DNA of 9,657 nt, taken from NCBI GenBank assembly GCA_042096155.1, contig JBELMC010000102.1, forward strand, positions 1 through 9,657. The letters run 5' to 3'. The notes under the pieces were generated by a model. That model searched no databases and was not told the origin of the DNA. It saw only the letters and a program-made list of their open reading frames with translations. Within the stretch, counting starts at the first letter, position 1. Each line of letters begins with the position of its first letter. This DNA is from Dinoroseobacter sp042096155. GTDB lineage: Bacteria > Pseudomonadota > Alphaproteobacteria > Rhodobacterales > Rhodobacteraceae. Below are positions 1-6,530 of the stretch, in pieces. A program made the position numbers and the translations under genes.

Positions 1-52
1 GGGGAATATGGCGGCAAGAACAGGAACCAGCACCCGGCTTCCCGCATAGCCT
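1..52 (-). pseudogene. IS630-family transposase, C-terminal fragment
   Basis: Read on the minus strand, these bases encode AMREAGCWFLFLPPYSP, which ends in the FLPPYSP block found before the last catalytic acidic residue of IS630/Tc1-like transposases (usually followed by DLNPIE). The fragment runs off the window edge, so the rest of the C-terminus may lie outside. It stops abruptly at 52, where an IS3-type left end begins. The matching N-terminal fragment lies at about 285-437 on the same strand, so both probably come from one IS630 copy that was interrupted and lost its middle. The motif is seen directly; the shared origin is inferred. Confidence 0.7.
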
Positions 53-150
53 TGGACGTGTCGCGGTTTGATGCCGCTCCTTTGATAGCATTTATTGCAG
101 CAAAGGAGACGAACTACGGGAACGAAACGGACGGACGAATGTCGCGCTGA
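53..150 (+). repeat. direct repeat, copy 1 (IS3 left end)
   Basis: This 98-base stretch matches 9409-9506 without gaps at 92 of 98 positions in the same orientation. It covers the IS terminus, the ribosome site and the first codons of orfA. Both copies carry ACG where the ATG of orfA would be expected, seven bases after AAAGGAG. Confidence 0.85.
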
Positions 151-289
151 CGCGGTGCGGATCGCACTGACCAGCGGGCTGCCACGCAAGCAGGTGGCTT
201 CGGATTTGGGTGTGGGCTTATCCGCATTGAATAAATGGGTAACAGCGCATCGCGACACTGAGGTTGTGTCTGACCAGGACCTCGACCTT
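53..289 (+). mobile_element. IS3-family remnant: left end plus 5' part of orfA
   Basis: The segment starts with TGGACGTGTCGCGGTTT, which recurs at 9409 and in diverged form at 9605, each time at the edge of transposase-like sequence, so it is taken as the IS left terminus. A ribosome site AAAGGAG (102-108) and the start of orfA follow. Similarity to orfA ends near 289, where IS630 sequence begins, so the orfA remainder, orfB and the right end are missing. The remnant sits between two pieces of an IS630 transposase in the opposite orientation, as if the IS3 element had jumped into IS630 and both were later deleted. It cannot move by itself. Confidence 0.75.
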
Positions 290-325
290 GGGCACGCGGC
301 TCCAGCCCACCCGTCTCGCGTTTAA
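116..325 (+). pseudogene. IS3-family transposase orfA, 3'-truncated
   Basis: The frame encodes a helix-turn-helix protein of the IS3 orfA type: KRTDECRADAVRIAL, then LPRKQVASDLGVGLSALNKW, then the linker AHRDTEVVSDQDLDL. OrfA binds the IS ends and makes the transposase with orfB by frameshifting. The leucine zipper and the usual orfA tail are missing: homology stops at codon 287-289, and the reading frame then runs through unrelated IS630 sequence to a stop at 323-325. The expected start, spaced correctly from AAAGGAG, is ACG (116-118) instead of ATG; TTG at 95 is the only nearby alternative and lies before the ribosome site. It is almost certainly non-functional. Confidence 0.75.
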
Positions 326-437
326 GAATGACCATGTCATTCACGAACTTCACCGAAACTTGAAACCGCGTGGCCGCAGACCGATGCGAATGGCCCTCTT
401 CAACAAATGCGACAACACGCTCTAAACGCAAGAGGAC
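285..437 (-). pseudogene. IS630-family transposase, N-terminal fragment
   Basis: The minus strand encodes RLERVVAFVEEGHSHRSAA followed by TRFQVSVKFVNDMVILKRET and GGLEPRAQG. This is the N-terminal helix-turn-helix region of IS630 transposases, which bind the IS ends there. The similarity ends near 285, exactly where the opposing IS3 orfA fragment ends. No sound start codon is in place, and the upstream part of the frame (above about 437) does not look like transposase. Only about 50 residues of a protein of roughly 300 remain here, with another 17 at 1-52. The family call is from motif recognition; end points are approximate. Confidence 0.7.
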
Positions 438-577
438 AATTCTTGCTTTGGCGTCGCAAAGGGGCCAACACAAAAACTGGGTGATTGGAAAGTTCGCCAC
501 GGCAATCCCAAAAGTTGGCCAACGGCTCGGCAACTGCATTTTGACCGTTCTTTGTGATACGAAGCAGCTGAAAGGCG

Positions 578-1348
578 TTACGCTTGGCAAAACTGAAAGG
601 GCATATTGGCAGCAATCAGCTGGCGCTCTGGACCGCTACAGTTCAACACCAATTGAAATGGTGCCTCGGCTCCGCTCTTTTTGCGGATTTTCACGCAAGT
701 TGGACCAAATTGGAGCCCCGATTGATCATCGATAGGGGCCGCAGGAAACGCGTCCGCAAACACATTTTGGACAGCTTTGGGATCATCTCGTACAATGTGA
801 AGGCATCTGATCCCCAAAGCGCCATTGAGATGGCTTGGAGTTGGATCATCAGGTACGCGGATCCTGACGTCAGTGCTGTCTTCGATAGCAAAGGGAAGGT
901 CGACATCCACGGAGCTGCCCAAGCGCCATCTGGCGATCAACCCATCGGGGCGGGTGCGGTGAAAGGTGCCGCTTTCAAGGCAAGAAAGACCGGCATTTTT
1001 CCAATGCGCCACGGTTTCGTCCAAATCTGCAACGCGAATACACCAATCCACTGGTCCGGGTGCGCGCCCAAACCAAGACATCAGGCGCCGATACACATCC
1101 GGTTTTCTGGCAAGCAAACGGTGAAGCACTCCGATTCGACCCGCCAACTTGAGAAGTCTGCGCAACATTGACGCGCGCAGTGAAATCAGTTCGATATAGG
1201 TGCCATCTGCAAAGACAATCATGGCCATTTCCGTCTGCCCATGAGCGCCACCGCGCGTTACCTCAAATCCCAGATCGGAAAAATCTGCAACAGCGCGATC
1301 CAAGTTGGCAACCGTAACGACAATATGGTCGAATTTTGCGGAAATCAT
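578..1348 (-). CDS. glyoxalase-like VOC-superfamily protein
   Basis: This 256-residue protein opens with FDHIVVTVANLDRAVADF, the first beta-alpha-beta unit of the vicinal oxygen chelate (VOC) fold, and continues with a Gly/His-rich stretch (RGGAHGQTE, 32-40) and YIELISL (51-57). The pattern fits the Glyoxalase_3-like group, in which two such modules form a metal site; His8 and Glu53 are candidate metal ligands. The second half is less conserved but carries another short module (GALGIRCLHIVRDD). VOC proteins do isomerisations, ring cleavages or resistance reactions, and the substrate cannot be read here. The ATG at 1346-1348 overlaps the stop of the upstream DUF2817 gene as ATGA, with GAGG just before it inside that gene, so translation is probably coupled. 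The IS scar lies downstream; no terminator was found in 431-577, which I see as empty of genes. Confidence 0.8.
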   Translation of the reverse strand: MISAKFDHIVVTVANLDRAVADFSDLGFEVTRGGAHGQTEMAMIVFADGTYIELISLRASMLRRLLKLAGRIGVLHRLLARKPDVYRRLMSWFGRAPGPVDWCIRVADLDETVAHWKNAGLSCLESGTFHRTRPDGLIARWRLGSSVDVDLPFAIEDSTDVRIRVPDDPTPSHLNGALGIRCLHIVRDDPKAVQNVFADAFPAAPIDDQSGLQFGPTCVKIRKKSGAEAPFQLVLNCSGPERQLIAANMPFQFCQA

Positions 1349-2529
1349 GTGTCCTCATCCCAATTTTGTAATCCTGCGACAGTTTGTGCGATGATCTTGC
1401 GACCTTCGGACAAAACCGATTGGCGCCACCTTGGGTCAGCAGGACAAAAAAGCCTCATCAGTGTCTGTTGGCGCTTTAACTTTATGTCGTCCGAGGCGTT
1501 GGATGCAGCGCATTGCAACCAGCGGTCCAACACCAAACCCTCAAGCATCTTCATGTTTGCATATGTGCCAAACTCGATCACCGCGGCGGTGGTCTCTGCC
1601 CCAAATTCATGGGCAATATCCTGCACCGCACCGATCAATAATCCTTGATAGGATGGGCGGGTGCCCACTTTGTAATGCGCGCCGCTCTGTGCGACCGCGT
1701 CGCCCCACCAGGATGTGGCCCGCTCAAACGCTGGCATCTGGGGCGCGTCAAAACACAAAAAAGACGGCGCGCCGTAGTCTCCGATGCCTGTGTGCCAGTC
1801 AATAATGGCGACACGTTTGGCCCGTGAGAGATGACAACGCCACAAGGCACAGAGCTCTTGGTGGGCCCACTCCGGCCTCGTGCCACCAAATCCAACACCA
1901 TCGGGTCGCCAATATTGACCGGCCGTGATTTGATTGCTGACATGTCCAAGACCGTGGCACCAACCAAGCCAGAGTAAGGCGATCAATGTGCGACGTGCCT
2001 GCGGACCTTTTGTGCCGCCTCTGCATAAGGCCTGTTGGACCCGCTCCGACAACGCGGAGCCCGCAGGCAGAGCATCAAAATCAATAAAATTACGATTGAG
2101 ATCGACATTATTTTCAGTTGTGCGGCGTATCTTGGCGCAGCCATAAGGATTGGCGCCATGGACCAAGAAAACGGCAGTGTATGAGGCGCGTTTGGGGCCA
2201 AATTCCTCCATCCACAGATTTTGCATGGCGCTGCCAGCCAGCAATTCTGGCCCATGGGTTCCGCTGATCATGACCAATAGGTTTGATGCATCGCGCGGAC
2301 CGAACCACGCGGTATCGATCCCATAGATATCTGCGCCGTCTTGTCTCGCATCCGGGTGTGCCACAAACCCGATCGTTCCGCCTGTGGTTTGTGCCAAATG
2401 ACGAAATCGATCGCGCGCAGCAGTGTAAGTGTTCTGAAATTCGGACGGATTTGTGATGGTTATCTCTTTCGGCAAGCGCAATTCGACGCGCGCCGTGAGT
2501 ATCGACGCAAGACCGAAATAGCGCAACAT
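1345..2529 (-). CDS. DUF2817 family protein, M14-like zinc peptidase/deacylase
   Basis: The 394-residue product shows the metal-site layout of zinc carboxypeptidase (M14) relatives assigned to DUF2817: SGTHGPELLAGS with H92-x-x-E95 as the first two zinc ligands, NNVDLNRNF (140-148) with the Asn-Arg substrate-binding pair, DWHTGIG with H246 as third ligand, and VIEFGT with E319 as the likely general base. All key residues are present, so it should be active as an amidase or peptidase on an unknown small substrate. No signal peptide is convincing. The ATG at 2527-2529 follows the stop of the upstream frame by one base (TAGGATG), with no good ribosome site, so translation is probably coupled. 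The first 30 residues look unlike the family, and a start nearer PKEITITNPSEF is possible. It overlaps the VOC gene by four bases. Confidence 0.8.
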   Translation of the reverse strand: MLRYFGLASILTARVELRLPKEITITNPSEFQNTYTAARDRFRHLAQTTGGTIGFVAHPDARQDGADIYGIDTAWFGPRDASNLLVMISGTHGPELLAGSAMQNLWMEEFGPKRASYTAVFLVHGANPYGCAKIRRTTENNVDLNRNFIDFDALPAGSALSERVQQALCRGGTKGPQARRTLIALLWLGWCHGLGHVSNQITAGQYWRPDGVGFGGTRPEWAHQELCALWRCHLSRAKRVAIIDWHTGIGDYGAPSFLCFDAPQMPAFERATSWWGDAVAQSGAHYKVGTRPSYQGLLIGAVQDIAHEFGAETTAAVIEFGTYANMKMLEGLVLDRWLQCAASNASDDIKLKRQQTLMRLFCPADPRWRQSVLSEGRKIIAQTVAGLQNWDEDT

Positions 2530-2530
2530 C

Positions 2531-3116
2531 CTATTTGCTTTTGGAGATCGGCATTCGCTTCCGAATCCGGGCCAGCCAGGCGTGCTTCGATGCGCTTCTG
2601 CGCGAGGCCCAGCGGATCACCGCGCGCGCTTTGATGACGCGCAACCGCCCGATATCGCGGCGCACCTTGAGGCTCTGGCACTCACCTTGGTCGTTGATGT
2701 CTAGATACCAGAAGTCACCTTCTTGCCGGATGTTGGCCAGCAATAGCTGTCCTCCATCTTGTGCGGCCGTCGTTTCGCTGATCGGGTGTCCACCGAGCAG
2801 CGGGAAGTTGGCAGCCCATGCCGGTTCTTTTTCGGAGACGGATCTTGTGGCAATCCCTTTGACCCATAGTGCGATCAATGAGTGTATATACAAGGTCGGG
2901 GTCTCCACGCCTCCCTTTGCAAAAAAATCAACCACGCTGGAACTGGCTGTTCCAGTGACCAAAAGCAGGCAGTGGTGCGCGCGAGGGAGGCCGAGTGCGT
3001 CGCAGCCAGAAGACCGCGTCCCGAAACGGCTGATCATGCTTGCGCAAGGCTCCGGCATCACGGCGTTTGTGTGCAAGATATGCCTCAAGCCGCTGCCACA
3101 AAATGTCCGAAACCAC
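2531..3116 (-). pseudogene. unrecognised conserved-looking protein, broken by a single-base frameshift
   Basis: I do not recognise a family. Two overlapping minus-strand frames appear to belong to one protein. The upstream frame encodes VSDILWQRLEAYLAHKRRD and then ALRKHDQPFRDAVFWLRR, with the charged, helical character of a real N-terminus. The downstream frame continues with LGLPRAHHCLLLVTG, SVVDFFAKGGVETPTLYI, IRQEGDFWYLDIND and a Lys/Arg-rich C-terminus to the stop at 2531. Joining them requires skipping one base at about 2985-3005, which would give roughly 194 residues. The start is uncertain: GTG at 3114-3116 gives MVSDILW, and ATG at 3144-3146 is an in-frame alternative without a clear ribosome site. 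An ATG at 3086-3088 gives an uninterrupted 185-residue frame, but its first 30 residues look like out-of-frame sequence. The gene lies between the monooxygenase and the DUF2817 gene, one base before the latter. A sequencing error would explain it equally well. Confidence 0.55.
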
Positions 3117-3155
3117 TAACGGCTGCTCGCTCCATCGAACCTCCATTTTTGAAAG

Positions 3156-3172
3156 CTGGTTTCAAAAACCAG
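3156..3172. repeat. short perfect inverted repeat between two minus-strand genes
   Basis: CTGGTTT and AAACCAG form a 7-base-pair stem with a 3-base loop. It lies after the stop of the monooxygenase (3204) and before the start region of the next gene (3116-3146). On the minus strand it is followed by CTTTCAAAAA and not by a T-run, so it is a poor intrinsic terminator. It could stabilise an mRNA end or modulate the downstream start. Confidence 0.4.
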
Positions 3173-3203
3173 ACACAATGGGTATTTTCGATGCCTATCA
3201 GCT

Positions 3204-4409
3204 TTAGACGACCTCGATTTCGCTGCGTGTTATATCGAAATCATACAGCCAGTTATACCGGCCCAGCATCATTTCGGGTCGGTATGTATTGGTCAGTCTC
3301 AGAGCTGTATGGGCAAAATTTCGCACCACACCTTGACGCAAATGATAAGCTTTCGCATTGGTATTCGCAGCAGATACAATTTTACGCACACGTGGCAGCC
3401 TCGCCGCCTGATAAGCGGCGAAACTGGCCTGGAGCGGCTGAGTAGAACCGATCGCCTTGGCCAGCAGCCACGCGTCTTCCAACGCCATATTCGCACCTTG
3501 AGCCAGAAAAGGCAGGCTCGGATGGGCGGCGTCGCCCACGATCACCGCACGGCCCTTATACCAAACCTCAGCAACCTCGTGGCGGAAAAGCCCCCAAAGA
3601 TAAACCTCGCGGGCGTCCGACAGCCAGCCGCGCACTTCGGGCGCAAAACCGGAAAACGCGCGTTGCACGCGGGTCGGCTCGTCGGGAATGTTCCAGCCCT
3701 CTTCGGCCCAGCCTTCGCGCTCTTCCACCGCGACGATATTGCGCATGCTGCGGTTGCGCATCGGATAGCTGACTAGATGACGGCCCGGTCCCATATATAC
3801 GTTGGCCTCGACCGGTGAATCGGGATCGCACGGCACGATCATCCGCCATGCTACTTGACCGGTGAAAAAGGGCTTGGATTGGATCTCGTTGTGGATCGCC
3901 CGACGCGTTGGCGAGCTTAATCCATCCGCTCCGATCAGCAGATCACAGCGTCGCTGGGCGCCGGTGATCATCCGCAACACCGGCGTGCCATCGGCATCGA
4001 TCTCAACGCTAGTGACGTGTTGCAACAGCTGTATTTTGACGCCCGCCGCGCGTGCGGCTGTGGCCAGCATATCAATCAGATCAGCGCGGTGGGTCAGATG
4101 AAACCCCGCTTTGCCCGGTGACTGGCCAGTCAGGGCCAGACGCAAGACTTCGCGGCCGTCAAAGCCATCGCGCAGAACGACGGCCTGATTGCGCAATGTT
4201 GCGGCCTCGAGTGCCTCGTCCAAACCAATCGCATGAAGAACGCGCGCGCCATTGGGACTGATTTGCACACCTGCGCCGACGTCCGTAATCTCCTCGGCGC
4301 GTTCACACACCGTGACCGGAAAGCCCTGCTGCGCCAAGGCAATGGCCACGGTCAGGCCAGAGACCCCTGCCCCAAGGACAGTAATCTCTAAGCTTTCGGA
4401 AGGATCCAA
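3204..4409 (-). CDS. FAD-dependent monooxygenase (group A aromatic hydroxylase type)
   Basis: The 401-residue protein has the three signatures of single-component flavin hydroxylases such as salicylate hydroxylase and UbiH relatives: the N-terminal dinucleotide site VLGAGVSGLT (11-20, GxGxxG), the DG motif DLLIGADG (156-163) that contacts FAD and NAD(P)H, and the GD motif VIVGDAAHPSLPFLAQG (289-305) for the FAD ribityl chain. Length is typical (about 380-410). Such enzymes use NAD(P)H and oxygen to hydroxylate an aromatic or similar ring; the substrate cannot be told. The start appears to be TTG (4407-4409), with AGGCGG six bases upstream; the only in-frame upstream alternative is GTG at 4434-4436, without a ribosome site. 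It is the first gene of the minus-strand cluster, just after the dksA terminator; no convincing promoter was seen in 4410-4456. Confidence 0.87.
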   Translation of the reverse strand: MDPSESLEITVLGAGVSGLTVAIALAQQGFPVTVCERAEEITDVGAGVQISPNGARVLHAIGLDEALEAATLRNQAVVLRDGFDGREVLRLALTGQSPGKAGFHLTHRADLIDMLATAARAAGVKIQLLQHVTSVEIDADGTPVLRMITGAQRRCDLLIGADGLSSPTRRAIHNEIQSKPFFTGQVAWRMIVPCDPDSPVEANVYMGPGRHLVSYPMRNRSMRNIVAVEEREGWAEEGWNIPDEPTRVQRAFSGFAPEVRGWLSDAREVYLWGLFRHEVAEVWYKGRAVIVGDAAHPSLPFLAQGANMALEDAWLLAKAIGSTQPLQASFAAYQAARLPRVRKIVSAANTNAKAYHLRQGVVRNFAHTALRLTNTYRPEMMLGRYNWLYDFDITRSEIEVV

Positions 4410-4456
4410 AGAACGCCGCCTTTTTGTCTGGCCACGACAGCACGTGTCCCTGTCTC

Positions 4457-4484
4457 AAAAAAACACCAGCACAGGGCTGGTGTT
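4457..4484 (-). terminator. Rho-independent terminator after dksA
   Basis: On the minus strand AACACCAGC, loop CCTGT and GCTGGTGTT form a perfect 9-base-pair stem, followed at once by a run of T (seven A on the plus strand at 4457-4463, two of them in the stem). It begins 38 bases after the dksA stop and is correctly oriented to end dksA transcription, separating it from the monooxygenase cluster downstream. Confidence 0.88.
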
Positions 4485-4521
4485 GGTCTTGGACCGTGTC
4501 TGGGCAAAATGGTCAATCCCG

Positions 4522-4944
4522 TCAGTCGTCGCGATGCACTTTTTCGCGACGTTCGTGGCGTTCTTGCGCTTCCAGGCTCATCGTCGCAATCGGGCGCGCA
4601 TCAAGCCGCTTGAGCGAGATCGGGTCCCCAGTCTTTTCGCAATAGCCGTACTCGTCGTCTTCAATGCGCCGCAGGGCTGCTTCAATCTTGGTGATCAGCT
4701 TGCGCTGGCGGTCGCGTGTGCGCAATTCCAGCGCGCGATCGGTTTCCTCAGAGGCCCGGTCTGCCACATCGGGAATGTTCCGCGCAGCGCCTTGCAGATC
4801 AGTGATCGTGCCGACACTTTCAGCAATCAAATCCGCTTTCCATGCCAATAGTTTGCGGCGAAAATATTCCAATTGTCGGTCATTCATAAATGGTTCGTCC
4901 TCGGCAGGACGATAATCTTCTGGAAGAAAGGTTTCGGCCTTCAT
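4522..4944 (-). CDS. dksA: RNA polymerase-binding transcription factor DksA
   Basis: The product (140 residues from MKAETFLPEDYRP) aligns throughout with alphaproteobacterial DksA, which binds the RNA polymerase secondary channel and works with ppGpp in the stringent response. Visible landmarks are EDEPFMNDRQLEYFRRKLL (15-33) leading into the coiled coil, the tip IPDVADRA (57-64) with the aspartates and alanine equivalent to Asp71, Asp74 and Ala76 of the E. coli protein, ALELRTRDRQRKLI (71-84), and EYGYCEKTGDPISLKRLDARP. Of the four zinc cysteines of E. coli DksA only C102 remains, as in many alphaproteobacterial forms. Start choice: MKAE has GAGG eight bases upstream; ATG at 4996-4998 has AAGGGA eight bases upstream and would add 18 residues (MRKTDPEF...), which is a serious alternative. 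An open frame reaching 5298 is not meaningful. It is a single-gene unit ending at the hairpin at 4457-4484. Confidence 0.92.
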   Translation of the reverse strand: MKAETFLPEDYRPAEDEPFMNDRQLEYFRRKLLAWKADLIAESVGTITDLQGAARNIPDVADRASEETDRALELRTRDRQRKLITKIEAALRRIEDDEYGYCEKTGDPISLKRLDARPIATMSLEAQERHERREKVHRDD

Positions 4945-5061
4945 GTCTGCGTCCTCATGCAGGCCGGATGGTTGAAACTCTGGATCTGTTTTACGCATCC
5001 GGCTGTCCCTTTTCGCGGTGAATACTCCAACACGGCTGCGTTGTGAAGTGTTAGATAGGTC

Positions 5062-5090
5062 TTGAGACCGGATTGTGAAGCTGGTTAAAA
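5062..5090 (+). promoter_or_regulatory. possible sigma70-type promoter for the moxR unit
   Basis: The 126-base divergent region between dksA and moxR (4999-5124) contains TTGAGA (5062-5067), a 17-base spacer and TTAAAA (5085-5090), about 34 bases before the moxR ATG. The -35 box overlaps a small palindrome, GGTCT-TG-AGACC (5058-5069), that could be an operator. The match is modest and alphaproteobacterial promoters are variable, so this is a candidate only. On the minus strand TTGATG and CACAAT lie 17 bases apart and might serve dksA, with even weaker support. Confidence 0.3.
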
Positions 5091-5124
5091 AGGTCATCAA
5101 TTCTGCTAAAAAATTGGATTTATC

Positions 5125-5964
5125 ATGCATTTCTCGGGAACTGACAGCTACATTGTCCCACAGGATCTTGAAGTCGCAGTGAACGCAGCCGTCACGCTGG
5201 AGCGCCCATTGCTGGTCAAAGGCGAACCCGGCACCGGCAAGACCGAATTGGCGCGGCAAGTTGCCCAGGCTTTGAGCATGCCGATCATTGAGTGGCACGT
5301 CAAATCGACCACCCGTGCCCAGCAGGGCTTATACGAATATGACGCTGTCTCACGGTTGCGCGACAGCCAGCTGGGCGACGCACGCGTCAACGATGTGGCC
5401 AATTACATCAAACGCGGCAAGCTGTGGGACGCTTTTGCAGCGCCAAGCCGGGTTGTGCTGTTGATCGATGAAATCGACAAAGCGGATATCGAGTTTCCAA
5501 ACGACCTGCTGCAAGAGCTCGATCGGATGGAATTCCATGTGTATGAAACCGGTGAGACGGTAAAGGCTGCGCAACGGCCTGTTGTGATCATTACGTCGAA
5601 CAACGAAAAAGAATTGCCCGACGCGTTCCTGCGGCGGTGCTTTTTTCACTATATCTCATTCCCGGATGCAGAAACTCTGACCAAGATCGTCGGGGTGCAT
5701 CATCCGGGCATCAAGGCGGGATTGCTGGCCAAAGCCTTGGAGCAGTTTTTCGAAATCCGGGAAACGCCTGGCGTGAAAAAGAAACCGTCGACCAGCGAAG
5801 TGCTAGATTGGCTTAAGCTGCTGCTGGCCGAAGATTTGGCGCCAGAAGATTTGAAACGCGACGGTGTGAATGCGCTGCCAAAACTGCATGGCGCGTTGCT
5901 GAAAAACGAACAAGATGTGGCGCTCTTTGAACGTCTTGCGTTTATTGCGCGCAGCGGCCGCTGA
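5125..5964 (+). CDS. MoxR-family AAA+ ATPase
   Basis: The 279-residue protein is a single AAA+ module of the MoxR family: Walker A GEPGTGKT (33-40), Walker B VVLLIDEID (110-118), sensor 1 IITSNNEKEL (155-164) and the arginine region PDAFLRRCFFHYISFP (165-180). MoxR ATPases act as chaperones, often with a VWA-domain partner, to insert cofactors or assemble complexes. The likely partner is the VWA protein at 8060-9241. Length is normal for the short subgroup linked to CoxE-type VWA proteins. The ATG is preceded only by a weak TTGGAT. It diverges from dksA, and 121 bases without an evident gene or terminator separate it from the GNAT reading frame. The exact client is unknown. Confidence 0.9.
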   Translation: MHFSGTDSYIVPQDLEVAVNAAVTLERPLLVKGEPGTGKTELARQVAQALSMPIIEWHVKSTTRAQQGLYEYDAVSRLRDSQLGDARVNDVANYIKRGKLWDAFAAPSRVVLLIDEIDKADIEFPNDLLQELDRMEFHVYETGETVKAAQRPVVIITSNNEKELPDAFLRRCFFHYISFPDAETLTKIVGVHHPGIKAGLLAKALEQFFEIRETPGVKKKPSTSEVLDWLKLLLAEDLAPEDLKRDGVNALPKLHGALLKNEQDVALFERLAFIARSGR

Positions 5965-6085
5965 AGGGAAACAACGCGCCTTTCTTCGACCCTGCTCCTG
6001 CCCCCTGCCCTGGTCCAAGGAAAGTTCCCTTTGAAACAGACGAACGTGGCTTGAACGAACTGATGAAACATAGAATGCTGATTTT

Positions 6086-6525
6086 ATGATTGAGATCAAA
6101 TCGATCACTGCGGATGACCGCGCGGTTTGGACACAGCTTTGGGGCGCCTATCTGGACTTTTATGAAACCACGTTGCCCGATGCGATCTACGAGAGCTCAT
6201 TTCAGCGTCTGATCAATCCCAGGACCTCATCTTATCATGGGTTCTTGGCATGGGATGGGCAGATGCAGTAGGCCTGGTGCATTACATCTTTCTCATGCAT
6301 GGATGGAAGATCGAAGACGTGACGTATTTGCAAGACCTCTACACGGCACCAAACGCACGCGGCAAAGGCGTTGGTCGCGCTTTAATCGAAGCGGTTTATG
6401 CAGCAGCTGATGCCGAGAGCGCCCCAACAGTTTACTGGATGACACAAGACTTCAACACCCCGGCACGCAAGTTGTATGACAAGGGCGCCGCAATCACTCC
6501 ATTTATTAAATACAGTCGCGCGTAA
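6086..6525 (+). pseudogene. GNAT-family N-acetyltransferase, broken by a one-base frameshift
   Basis: The first frame (6086-6271) encodes MIEIKSITADDRAVWTQLW and on to YHGFLAWDGQ before a stop. The second frame resumes with AVGLVHYIF, DVTYLQDLYTAPNARGKGVG and ALIEAVYAAADA, and ends in TPFIKYSRA at 6525. RGKGVGRAL is the acetyl-CoA binding loop (motif A) of GNAT enzymes, and YWMTQDFNTPARKLYDKG is the usual C-terminal strand-helix. The pieces join perfectly if one base is missing at about 6254-6262, giving about 146 residues, the normal size. All motifs are intact, so the lesion is recent or a sequencing error. The ATG at 6086 has a weak ribosome site. The stop TAA is five bases before the DUF2927 start. 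The acetylated substrate is unknown. Confidence 0.75.
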
Positions 6526-6530
6526 GTCAG

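Noticed and set aside
514..523. GTTGGCCAAC palindrome downstream of the VOC gene
   Set aside because: No loop and no T-run, so not a terminator; a 10-base palindrome of this kind is expected by chance.
584..1171. Plus-strand 195-residue open frame
   Set aside because: It is antisense to the VOC gene, which has clear family motifs and coupled translation; the plus-strand product has no recognisable motif.
2985..3005. Programmed ribosomal frameshift in the unrecognised gene
   Set aside because: No slippery heptamer, no stop codon in a pausing position and no evident downstream pseudoknot; mutation or sequencing error is simpler.
2535..3445. Plus-strand open frames across 2535-3119 and 2882-3445
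   Set aside because: They are antisense to the frameshifted gene and the monooxygenase C-terminus and look like shadow translation.
4945..5298. Long N-terminal extension of the dksA frame up to 5298
   Set aside because: It covers the divergent promoter region and the antisense of the moxR start; its residues resemble no DksA and two better starts lie downstream.
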